This document shows, one piece after another, positions 1 through 4,332 of a stretch of 5,213 nucleotides of DNA. The notes under the pieces are model-generated. The model was given only the letters and a program-made list of their open reading frames with translations, was not told the origin of the DNA and did not search any database. A program made the position numbers and the translations under genes. The number at the start of each line of letters is the position of its first letter. Position 1 is the stretch's first letter. This stretch comes from Candidatus Lithacetigena glycinireducens (GTDB taxonomy: Bacteria; Coprothermobacterota; HKB111). The stretch spans positions 1-5,213 of the forward strand of contig QLUP01000077.1 in assembly GCA_018725485.1 (NCBI GenBank), in the 5' to 3' direction.

Positions 1-602
1 ACTTGGTTAATTTTTGTTAAATTTGGCATTAAATATTCTCTCGGAATAATTTTCTCGTTTATGATTTTTGCTTTCCATGTTGTTACCATCGTTTGTCCTG
101 ATATTTTGGGTATAGAAGATTCAATTATAGGGCAGGGGATAAACGATTTTTCATTAAGTATTGCCTCTGCTAATATTTTATCACCGCTTGTTTCAGCAAT
201 AATAGCATCTTCAAGTCTGCGTGTCTCAGCCTCTTTTTGTGCTAAGTTCACAAGTCTTGTTTCTTCTGTTTTGCATTTAGCTTCTTCTGCTAAATTCCAA
301 TTTACCATTTCTTTGTTAATATGCTTTTTTAATGGTATGAGTTTTTCTAATTCGGCCGCTCTTGCTGATGTCAATGCTTTATGGGCAGCATTAGCTTTTT
401 CGCAAAGAGGGTCAAAAAAAGCTTTAATTTTTTTCTCTAGTGCATTAATAGTTTTAAACATCTCTCCTGCTTGTATATAAGTTTCTGCGTTTACTACCTT
501 AAAAGTTAAGACTTGATTATCAATAGCAATAAATTCTCGTTTTACTTCTTCTGGTATCATAATCGCATTTTCTACATCATTTGATTTTTTAATTTTTTGC
601 AT
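1..602 (-). CDS. Phage coiled-coil protein of the recombination cluster, partial (C-terminus beyond window)
   Basis: The frame opens at ATG 602-600 and has no stop before the window edge, giving 200 residues of an incomplete protein. The start is fixed by AGGAGG at 612-607, 4 nt upstream. Residues 45-135 are charged, Glu/Lys/Ala-rich and helical, with a motif AFFDPLCEKANAAHKAL near 61-77, so a long coiled coil is likely. A compact C-terminal part follows, containing TTWKAKI (174-180) and IPREYLMPN (186-194). From memory, this layout (helical N-half, then a T-W-K and P-R-E-Y-L-P block) recurs in unnamed phage proteins encoded beside annealing proteins and exonucleases. The biochemical role is unknown; an accessory to recombination or ssDNA handling is inference from neighbours. 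It is the last visible gene of the operon and lies directly after the homing endonuclease. The family resemblance is moderately sure; that it is a real gene is very likely. Confidence 0.82.
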   Translation of the reverse strand, partial: MQKIKKSNDVENAIMIPEEVKREFIAIDNQVLTFKVVNAETYIQAGEMFKTINALEKKIKAFFDPLCEKANAAHKALTSARAAELEKLIPLKKHINKEMVNWNLAEEAKCKTEETRLVNLAQKEAETRRLEDAIIAETSGDKILAEAILNEKSFIPCPIIESSIPKISGQTMVTTWKAKIINEKIIPREYLMPNLTKINQ

Positions 603-606
603 ATAT

Positions 607-612
607 CCTCCT
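607..612 (-). promoter_or_regulatory. Shine-Dalgarno site of the coiled-coil gene, overlapping the endonuclease stop codon
   Basis: The minus strand reads TAGGAGGATATATG. The TAG (613-611) ends the homing endonuclease and its last two bases are the first two of AGGAGG. The spacer to the ATG at 602 is 4 nt, which is short but workable. The endonuclease gene therefore ends exactly at the translation signal of the next gene without destroying it. Confidence 0.75.
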
Positions 613-1126
613 ATTTTATTTTATCTATACATTGTGAGGCTGATTTTCTAATATCTTTTTCCCAAAACCTAAAAACTTTATAGCCCTTAAAATGTAGAAC
701 AACATCCTGTGCTATATCTTTACCTTTATTTTTTCTCTTTGAATGCCAATAATCCCCATCACATTGAATAATTCTTTTATCCGGTAGCAGGAAATCTACA
801 AGAGCAATGCCTTCAATAGGGGCATGTTTTAGGTAAGGAATATTTCTTTTAATAAGTTCATTCTCAATAGCAATTTCTATGGAAGTATTTTTTTGTTTTG
901 AACGTTGCATACTCCAAATACCATGACATCTATTAGAACAAAAATTATTTTTTCTAATCACCGAAGGTCTTACATATTCTTCTTTTCCACATACTTTACA
1001 TATCTTTTTTACTCTCTTTGCTCGGATAGGTGCACGAATATTTTTCATGGTTTCTGCTATTTTTTGTTTATGTGATTCCGTAAAGGGATCAGGAGATTTT
1101 CTATTAGGAAATTTAATCCCAATCAT
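611..1126 (-). CDS. Vsr/DUF559-like homing endonuclease, nuclease-domain portion
   Basis: This 171-residue frame is the catalytic half of a probable free-standing homing endonuclease. Residues 1-28 end in a NUMOD3-like helix (TESHKQKIAETMKN), a DNA-binding module common in homing nucleases. Residues 43-67 hold C43-x2-C46 and C63-x3-C67, a likely zinc finger. Residues 81-160 resemble the Vsr/DUF559 branch of the PD-(D/E)XK fold: S82-I-E84 on a helix, V-D111-F, then QCDGDYWH with H128, D137 and D141, and GYKVFRFWEKD near the end. The layout recalls the EDxHD family (I-Bth0305I type), but that assignment is tentative. No convincing SD precedes ATG 1126. The frame continues upstream through TAA 1153-1151 into the NUMOD3 frame, so this start is probably secondary or non-functional. 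The DNA is visibly more AT-rich than the genes upstream, as expected for a mobile gene. It would cut phage DNA to spread itself. Confidence 0.8.
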   Translation of the reverse strand: MIGIKFPNRKSPDPFTESHKQKIAETMKNIRAPIRAKRVKKICKVCGKEEYVRPSVIRKNNFCSNRCHGIWSMQRSKQKNTSIEIAIENELIKRNIPYLKHAPIEGIALVDFLLPDKRIIQCDGDYWHSKRKNKGKDIAQDVVLHFKGYKVFRFWEKDIRKSASQCIDKIK

Positions 1127-1150
1127 CGCTTTTCTAATTTTTTCAATGTG

Positions 1151-1372
1151 TTAAGTTGATAATTTTCTACCCCGCAGTGCTTCACTTATTTTTCTTTTAG
1201 CTTCTTCCGTATATTTGTGTCCTAGCAACGCTTCACTTATTTTCTTTTTAGTTTCTTCCGTATGTTTATGTCCTAAACTATTTTTTTTACCTTTCAATGC
1301 ATTACTTAATTTTAGTTTCGTTTCTTCGGAAAATTTTCTTCCTACATTAATAGTATGTCCTCTACTAAACAT
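1151..1372 (-). CDS. NUMOD3-repeat N-terminal fragment of the homing endonuclease
   Basis: This 73-residue frame carries NUMOD3 repeats with the pattern G-x-K-x-(S/T)-E-E-x-K-x-K-(L/I)-S-x-A-L-x. Three full 17-residue units lie at residues 11-27, 34-50 and 51-67, with a six-residue insert (28-33) between the first two. A fourth begins at G68 and is broken after T73 by TAA. NUMOD3 modules bind DNA in homing endonucleases and have no catalytic role, so alone this is a targeting domain without a nuclease. The ATG (1372-1370) lies inside the last codons of the upstream nuclease gene, which ends 8 nt later; the only SD-like sequence is a weak purine run. The frame is the same as the nuclease-domain frame downstream, and the eight codons between them complete the fourth repeat. 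I read it as the 5' part of one broken gene, although a separate small DNA-binding protein cannot be excluded. Confidence 0.75.
   Translation of the reverse strand: MFSRGHTINVGRKFSEETKLKLSNALKGKKNSLGHKHTEETKKKISEALLGHKYTEEAKRKISEALRGRKLST
1172..1273 (-). repeat. Two adjacent 51-bp direct repeats encoding NUMOD3 modules
   Basis: Units 1172-1222 and 1223-1273 align without gaps and match at 42 of 51 positions by eye. Each encodes a 17-residue NUMOD3 unit. More diverged copies lie at 1292-1342 and 1121-1171, the latter containing the stop codon. The high DNA identity of the central pair suggests a recent in-frame duplication. Confidence 0.75.
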
Positions 1373-1949
1373 AATTTTCTTTTTTCCACTGTTGTAATGT
1401 TAATGCTGAAAGAAAAACGGATAACCCTTTCTGTAATTCCCGTGCATTGACAGGTTTTAGATTATATTTTCCATTGTTAAGGTAAAGATTCATCCCAGAT
1501 AGGATAATAATCCCCGATACCCGCAGTAATTCCATATACGCTGCAAGCTGGATAGGATGCCAGGGAGCAAAACTGCCTATTTTACAGTCTATTACAGTCA
1601 TGCTTCCATTCAAATAACCCCATAAATCAGGTGTGCCTGCAAATTTATGCAAGTTGTGATACATAGGTCTTTCAAACCCCTCTACTTTGAACCCTGTATC
1701 TTTCAAAAACTTTTCAAACCCCTGGAGAAAAGGTTCAAGCTGAGGGTCAAGGTTATCCCTATCAAGATTATCCTCAAGGTGTAATTTAATGGCTTGGTGG
1801 AGATATTTTCCCCTTTTCATGTGCCATTCATTATTACCTTGATAATTTATTAACCCCTCAGCCTGAAGAATTTGAGTTACAGAGGGTAGGATTTGACCAT
1901 TAGAAAGTGAATATGTATGTGTTTCAGGGTCAAATCTAAGTTCAAGCAT
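1365..1949 (-). CDS. PD-(D/E)XK nuclease, RecB/Cas4-like phage recombination exonuclease
   Basis: This 194-residue protein has the motif set of RecB/Cas4-like PD-(D/E)XK nucleases. An N-terminal FDPETHTYSL...LPSVTQIL block typical of phage members is followed by RGKYLH with H51, AGTPD with D108, ID-x-K with D121 and K123, and QLAAY giving the QxxxY motif (Q134, Y138). These residues would bind Mg2+ and cut DNA. By analogy with lambda Exo and YqaJ-type enzymes it probably resects double-stranded ends to expose single strands for the annealing protein encoded upstream; strand polarity cannot be told from sequence. Its ATG shares one base with the stop of the annealing gene (TAATG), which suggests translational coupling, and AAGGA lies 9 nt before the start. 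The usual K-T-G after the catalytic lysine reads K-I-G here. The length and the terminal QQWKKE look normal for the family, so the downstream homing endonuclease has not truncated it. Confidence 0.87.
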   Translation of the reverse strand: MLELRFDPETHTYSLSNGQILPSVTQILQAEGLINYQGNNEWHMKRGKYLHQAIKLHLEDNLDRDNLDPQLEPFLQGFEKFLKDTGFKVEGFERPMYHNLHKFAGTPDLWGYLNGSMTVIDCKIGSFAPWHPIQLAAYMELLRVSGIIILSGMNLYLNNGKYNLKPVNARELQKGLSVFLSALTLQQWKKENYV

Positions 1950-2845
1950 TATATAGTGTCCTTTTTATCTTCGGTTTTACTTTCGGTTTGGACTTGAAAC
2001 ATACAAACTGCTCTGTCTTCACATATTGTAGTTTCATCTACATAGCTTGATAAACTGCAGGTGAGTGGATTCCCAGTGCAGCCTTCAAACTTTATTGCTA
2101 TGAGGTTATTACCTTTTTCACTTGCCTGATAGACAATTTCAACTGGCTTGCCTATCTTTGTGGCAGCAATATCGTGCAATGTTTTTGAAAACGTGTTATA
2201 CCATATACTGTCAGCAAGGATTCCATACAGCGTCCATACTTTATTTCCTTTTTTACCTTCCTTACTGGATACCTTTTCTATTACAGCCTTGATTGTGATA
2301 CCTTCGGCATCTGTTGTTTGTGTCTGTTTTTTAGCTTGCGGTGGCATTATGGGGGGCTTGTTCTGCGTCATGTCCTGCATTTCCTCTGCTGGTGTAGCCC
2401 TGTATCCTGCAAGCACAACAACCCATGCAAGCACGTTTCGGAGTGCTTTCGCACAGGCTCTTGTTTGCGCCATGCTCCTAAGTTGAAATAATGGTTTGTC
2501 CTTCCAGTTTGGTTCGTCATTGAGGCACATTGCCTCTGCTGCGCTGATTTCCATGCCATCGGAAGTTTTTATAGCTACCGCCTTAGCCTCAAAACCCTGA
2601 ACATTGCCATAATCTATATACTGTGTTTGGGTTATTTTGGCAGTGATACCATAGAATCTGCCGACTGTCTGCCAGTCCTCAAATTCCAGGTATTGCTCAC
2701 CACCTATTATTATTGGCTTCTTCTTTTTGCCAATAATATCCGCTAATGCCCTTGCTGCCTCTTGAGCCTCTGCTAATACCTGCTCTGGCGGTCTATTTAT
2801 TGCTATGTCGCCATGAGTTTCATATGCTACCAATTCTTTTGCCAT
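1949..2845 (-). CDS. Putative single-strand annealing / ssDNA-binding recombination protein
   Basis: The predicted protein has 298 residues from ATG 2845. This start is preferred because AGGAGG lies 9 nt upstream (2860-2855); an in-frame ATG 36 nt further up has no such site and would add a lysine/arginine-rich leader. Residues 45-158 form the conserved core: EFEDWQTVGRFYGI, AEAMC, MAQTRACAKALRNVLAW and the signature WVVVLAGYRATPAEEM. I recall this core from phage proteins next to RecB-like nucleases; a relation to Erf/Rad52-type annealing proteins is my inference. A Pro/Gln-rich linker (159-180) leads to a segment (181-254) whose beta pattern suggests an OB fold. The tail has four cysteines (C256, C263, C275, C281), possibly a metal site, and an acidic end. 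It follows the acidic microprotein by one base and overlaps the nuclease start, so the three are probably co-translated. Role: coating or annealing ssDNA made by the nuclease. Confidence 0.82.
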   Translation of the reverse strand: MAKELVAYETHGDIAINRPPEQVLAEAQEAARALADIIGKKKKPIIIGGEQYLEFEDWQTVGRFYGITAKITQTQYIDYGNVQGFEAKAVAIKTSDGMEISAAEAMCLNDEPNWKDKPLFQLRSMAQTRACAKALRNVLAWVVVLAGYRATPAEEMQDMTQNKPPIMPPQAKKQTQTTDAEGITIKAVIEKVSSKEGKKGNKVWTLYGILADSIWYNTFSKTLHDIAATKIGKPVEIVYQASEKGNNLIAIKFEGCTGNPLTCSLSSYVDETTICEDRAVCMFQVQTESKTEDKKDTI

Positions 2846-2846
2846 A

Positions 2847-2951
2847 TTATTTGTCCTCCTTTTCTTCTTCTTCTTTCTCATCAGGTTCGTCGTATTCTTT
2901 GCTGTTTTCGTATTTCAAAGCCCTGATTGCATCAAGTTTATCCTCTGTCAT
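2847..2951 (-). CDS. Acidic 34-residue microprotein
   Basis: A short gene with all translation signals in place. ATG 2951-2949 overlaps the TGA of the zinc-ribbon gene as ATGA. AGGAGG lies at 2964-2959, 7 nt upstream, and the TAA (2849-2847) ends one base before the ATG of the annealing protein. The peptide starts MTEDKLDAIRALKYEN and ends in a run of Glu and Lys (EEEEKEDK), encoded by a GAA-rich tract that also supplies the SD of the next gene. The first half could form a short amphipathic helix and the tail is strongly acidic. Function is unknown. It may be a small partner of the annealing protein, or a leader whose translation delivers ribosomes to the next start. The overlaps and SD make it more than a chance frame. 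Confidence 0.65.
   Translation of the reverse strand: MTEDKLDAIRALKYENSKEYDEPDEKEEEEKEDK
2855..2860 (-). promoter_or_regulatory. Shine-Dalgarno site that sets the annealing-protein start
   Basis: AGGAGG lies 9 nt before ATG 2845 and inside the last codons of the acidic microprotein. It rules against the longer in-frame start at 2881, which lies upstream of this site and would translate the purine-rich tract as a poly-lysine leader. Confidence 0.75.
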
Positions 2952-3151
2952 TTGTTAGCCTCCTCTGTTTTGGTCTTTCTTACATAAGGGCGCTCTTTTT
3001 TCCTATCCCAATACGGACTTCTGCATTTGGGGCACGTCCGCACTTCTGTTTTTCTTGGAAGCCACTCATGTAGACATCTTTTGCAAAGAAGCTGTTTGAG
3101 TTCTATGTTGAACCTCTTTGCATTTGAAAGATTTTCGCTGGTTAGAGACAT
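2948..3151 (-). CDS. Small zinc-ribbon protein
   Basis: This 67-residue basic protein has a clear zinc ribbon: C23-x2-C26 (LCKRCLHEW) and C40-x2-C43 (CPKCRSPYWDR), with tryptophans following each knuckle. The pattern C-x2-C-x-H-x-W-x-P-R...C-P-x-C-x-S-P-Y-W resembles small zinc ribbons found singly in phages and prophages, whose function is not established; nucleic-acid binding is a reasonable guess. The tail is Lys/Arg/Glu-rich and probably disordered. The start is supported by AGGAGGAGG (3166-3158), 6 nt upstream of the ATG, and by a strong promoter about 25 bp further up, making this the first gene of the recombination operon. The TGA overlaps the ATG of the next small gene. Because it comes first, it may be an early regulator or a recombination accessory; this is inference. 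Confidence 0.82.
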   Translation of the reverse strand: MSLTSENLSNAKRFNIELKQLLCKRCLHEWLPRKTEVRTCPKCRSPYWDRKKERPYVRKTKTEEANK

Positions 3152-3175
3152 TGTTTACCTCCTCCTTTTCACTTA

Positions 3176-3204
3176 AGTATAGCATATACTATTAGATTTG
3201 TTAA
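3176..3204 (-). promoter_or_regulatory. Sigma-70-type promoter of the recombination operon
   Basis: On the minus strand TTAACA (3204-3199) is followed after exactly 17 bp by TATACT (3181-3176), with TGC just before it as an extended -10. Transcription should begin near 3169, about 18 nt before the zinc-ribbon ATG and just upstream of its SD. A copy of the octamer TATTAGAT lies inside the spacer (3190-3197), where a bound repressor would block polymerase. Confidence 0.75.
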
Positions 3205-3215
3205 GCTAAAAATAT

Positions 3216-3230
3216 CATTGTAAATCAATG
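3216..3230. repeat. Small inverted repeat upstream of the recombination promoter
   Basis: CATTG and CAATG flank a 5-bp AT spacer, just upstream of the -35 box. With only five base pairs per arm it could be chance; position alone suggests a possible regulator site. Confidence 0.3.
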
Positions 3231-3241
3231 GTTTTGTAGCA

Positions 3242-3280
3242 ATCTAATATGCTTATATTAATATTTATCTGATATTAGAT
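3242..3280. repeat. AT-rich inverted repeat, candidate operator or weak transcript-end structure
   Basis: Nine-base arms (3242-3250 and 3272-3280, reading ATCTAATAT / ATATTAGAT) surround a 21-nt loop that itself contains the palindrome ATATTAATAT. The repeat spans the stop of the 86-aa gene and lies about 40 bp upstream of the recombination promoter. No T-tract follows on the minus strand, so it is a poor terminator. The arm sequence recurs inside the promoter spacer, which favours a protein-binding site. Confidence 0.5.
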
Positions 3281-3518
3281 GAAGGTCTCTATCATCTTCT
3301 GGTTCATCTCCGCATGATGTGCTTCGTAGGTCGGCAACTAAATCGTTTCTTCTAACTTCAGCCAGCTCTAACGATATTCTTAGTGCTGTGTTAAGTTCTA
3401 AATTGAGAGGATATTTTTCTATTAGTCCTTTGTGAAGAAGAACTGCTTCCTCTAAGTCCCAAATTTCATCCAAAATTAAATTAAGGTCTCTATAATTAGT
3501 TGTTTTTGAATCAGTCAT
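3258..3518 (-). CDS. Hypothetical small helical protein
   Basis: An 86-residue protein that I do not recognise. ATG 3518 is chosen because AAGGAGGAGG ends 5 nt upstream; a GTG six bases earlier in the same frame lies inside that SD and is unlikely to be the start. Residues 10-64 are rich in Leu, Glu and Ala with helical spacing (ILDEIWDLEEAVLLHKGLIE, then ALRISLELAEVRRNDL), so two amphipathic helices forming a hairpin or dimer are likely. The C-terminal 20 residues are acidic (GDEPEDDRD). No catalytic motif or signal peptide is seen. It is the last gene of the upstream operon, follows a GC-rich hairpin, and its stop falls within the AT-rich inverted repeat before the next promoter. Confidence 0.72.
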   Translation of the reverse strand: MTDSKTTNYRDLNLILDEIWDLEEAVLLHKGLIEKYPLNLELNTALRISLELAEVRRNDLVADLRSTSCGDEPEDDRDLHLISDKY

Positions 3519-3546
3519 TTTCACCTCCTCCTTACGGGTTTTTTAA

Positions 3547-3573
3547 GGGAGCAGGTATCCATTGCCTGCTCCC
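3547..3573 (-). other. Intergenic stem-loop 1
   Basis: Nine-base-pair stem GGGAGCAGG/CCTGCTCCC with a 9-nt loop, between the 110-aa gene (stop 10 nt before) and the SD of the 86-aa gene (13 nt after). On the minus strand it is followed by TTAAAAAACCCGT, not a T-tract. The CCCGT could alternatively pair with ACGGG at the base of the stem, giving a competing fold near the SD. Confidence 0.7.
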
Positions 3574-3581
3574 GTATAGTT
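3563..3581. repeat. Direct repeat copy 1 (partner at 3958-3976)
   Basis: TGCCTGCTCCCGTATAGTT here matches 3958-3976 at 18 of 19 positions. It covers one arm of stem-loop 1 plus the bases on the stop-codon side, so the conserved block extends beyond the stem. Confidence 0.65.
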
Positions 3582-3583
3582 AT

Positions 3584-3916
3584 TTAGCTTTTCATCTCAT
3601 CTACCCTACCCCAATACTTTTTTAAGAAAGGGTCTGTCAGATGCGATAGGCTTCGTTGTGCTTCCTCAACAGACATTCCCGCGAATCCCATCTGATATCC
3701 GAGAGTTTCGAAGTTGGTAATTTTTGTGGTATGGTTCATAGGAACTCCACGGCTCTGAAGACGGTCCTTACTATAATAATTGCAGAGCCCGTGTTGATAG
3801 CCCCGCCAGAATTTCACGAGGATGGGGATGTAGAATCTCTCATGTTTCGGCAGGTTTGCTGACTCAGCCAGTCTTCCCGCCTTTTCTATATTACGTCTGA
3901 ATTCTGTTTGTTCCAT
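3584..3916 (-). CDS. Hypothetical 110-residue protein with two GYQxG motifs
   Basis: The frame is open further upstream, but the start is placed at ATG 3916 because GAGG (3927-3924) lies 7 nt before it and a longer version would read through a perfect palindrome. The protein is basic to neutral with no recognised domain. Two similar glycine motifs occur, FWRGYQHGLCNYY (mid-protein) and LGYQMGFAGMS (about 30 residues later), suggesting an internal duplication or a paired helix turn. The C-terminal part (VEEAQRSLSHLTDPFLKKYWGRV) looks helical. No signal peptide or membrane segment is visible. It is the fourth gene of the upstream operon, flanked on both sides by stem-loops with the same stem sequence. 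Function unknown. Confidence 0.72.
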   Translation of the reverse strand: MEQTEFRRNIEKAGRLAESANLPKHERFYIPILVKFWRGYQHGLCNYYSKDRLQSRGVPMNHTTKITNFETLGYQMGFAGMSVEEAQRSLSHLTDPFLKKYWGRVDEMKS

Positions 3917-3938
3917 TTCTTTACCTCTTTTCTTTTGA

Positions 3939-3968
3939 GGGAGCAGGCACATATATGTGCCTGCTCCC
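3939..3968 (-). other. Intergenic stem-loop 2, perfect 30-nt palindrome
   Basis: Fifteen bases pair perfectly with the next fifteen, with no loop; the outer nine match the stem of stem-loop 1 and the centre is CACATATATGTG. As RNA it would form a long hairpin with a small open loop. It starts 12 nt after the stop of the 78-aa gene and ends 11 nt before the GAGG of the 110-aa gene. It is followed on the minus strand by TCAAAAGAAAAG, so no terminator T-tract. Confidence 0.8.
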
Positions 3969-3976
3969 GTATGGTT
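3958..3976. repeat. Direct repeat copy 2 (partner at 3563-3581)
   Basis: TGCCTGCTCCCGTATGGTT covers one arm of stem-loop 2 and its flank, 395 bp from the first copy. The copies follow two unrelated genes, which suggests an element duplicated or selected in intergenic positions. Confidence 0.65.
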
Positions 3977-3980
3977 GTTT

Positions 3981-4217
3981 CTATAGTTCTTTTCCGTTCT
4001 GGTCGTAATATACGTGCGAGTGCCTGCGTTCCTCCCAAGAGCATGTGCACCCAGGGATTGCAGGACTACTACCACGCCACTCGCCTGTCCACTTGTGCCA
4101 CTGGCTGGAGTGCCTGCCAGTGTATACCATCACCTCTGCTTGTTTTGCCTTCGGGCAGAACCATATTTCCGCCTTGTAATACTTCTCCGCATATTTTTTT
4201 GCTTTTTCTACTGTCAT
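3981..4217 (-). CDS. Hypothetical 78-residue protein
   Basis: ATG 4217 has AAGGAGG upstream with a 6-nt spacer, one of the best SD sites in the window. The N-terminus is a basic helix (VEKAKKYAEKYYKA), then a beta-like aromatic part (EIWFCPKAKQAEVMVYTG), then a Trp/His/Ser-rich stretch (SSQWHKWTGEWRGSS) and CTCSWEERRHSHVYY. Three cysteines (C21, C57, C59) and several histidines might bind a metal, but no known spacing fits. I do not recognise the family. It is a cytosolic protein by appearance, with no signal or membrane segment. It lies between stem-loops 3 (upstream) and 2 (downstream) in the operon of small genes. Confidence 0.72.
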   Translation of the reverse strand: MTVEKAKKYAEKYYKAEIWFCPKAKQAEVMVYTGRHSSQWHKWTGEWRGSSPAIPGCTCSWEERRHSHVYYDQNGKEL

Positions 4218-4236
4218 TTTTTTCCTCCTTTTTTAA

Positions 4237-4266
4237 GGCGGGCTCAGCCAGTATGCTGAACCCGCC
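4237..4266 (-). other. Intergenic stem-loop 3
   Basis: Twelve-base arms (4237-4248 and 4255-4266) pair with one G-T/G-U type mismatch around a 6-nt loop; on the minus strand the stem begins GGCGGGTTCAGC. TTAAAAAA and then the SD of the 78-aa gene follow within a few bases. No T-tract follows the stem on either strand. Confidence 0.72.
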
Positions 4267-4332
4267 GATGTGTTTGTGTTTCGGCCTTACCCACCTCAGC
4301 TCTGGCGAGGCTGAAAAGAGGATAGTCTACTT
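4267..4332 (-). other. Untranslated spacer with possible alternative pairings
   Basis: The 66 nt between the stop of the 106-aa gene and stem-loop 3 hold no gene. GCCGA (4264-4268) and TCGGC (4281-4285) can pair, and this uses bases of the outer stem of stem-loop 3, so the two folds exclude each other. TCAGC/GCTGA around 4290-4312 gives another small hairpin. These may be chance. Confidence 0.3.

Larger units (their letters stand above)
611..1372 (-). mobile_element. Free-standing homing endonuclease locus, interrupted by one in-frame stop
   Basis: The two open frames share one reading frame and together encode a standard homing-endonuclease order: NUMOD3 array, Cys4 zinc-finger-like segment, Vsr-like nuclease. 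The only interruption is TAA at 1153-1151. Read through, the locus would give about 253 codons. It starts within the end of the recombination nuclease gene and ends within the SD of the coiled-coil gene, so it sits between the two recombination genes without removing either. No group I intron or intein splice features are visible. It is listed as one element because the parts make sense only together; whether it is still active depends on the stop codon being real. Confidence 0.65.

Noticed and set aside
61-480. Plus-strand open frame of 139 codons
   Set aside because: It is antisense to the coiled-coil gene, with Ser/Leu/Phe-rich composition from reading the complementary strand and no ribosome-binding site.
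1127-1153. Stop-codon reassignment explaining the interrupted endonuclease
   Set aside because: Other genes in the window end in TAA, TAG and TGA exactly at overlaps with or just before the next start, so all three stops appear to work normally.
1121-1342. Regular 51-bp repeats as a CRISPR array
   Set aside because: The units are coding, diverged and mostly contiguous, with no constant-repeat/unique-spacer pattern; they encode NUMOD3 modules.
611-1372. Group I intron or intein carrying the endonuclease
   Set aside because: Neither flanking gene is split, and no splice motifs or intron core structure are apparent.
2148-2486. Plus-strand frame opposite the annealing protein, and the minus-strand 2368-2559 frame inside it
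   Set aside because: Both are alternative readings of a gene with clear conserved protein motifs.
3917-4075. Longer N-terminus for the 110-residue protein
   Set aside because: It would translate the perfect palindrome and overlap the 78-residue gene; ATG 3916 has its own SD. The same reasoning excludes extending the 106-residue protein up to 4791.
3547-4266. Stem-loops 1-3 as intrinsic terminators
   Set aside because: No T-tract follows the stems on either strand; on the coding strand A-tracts follow.
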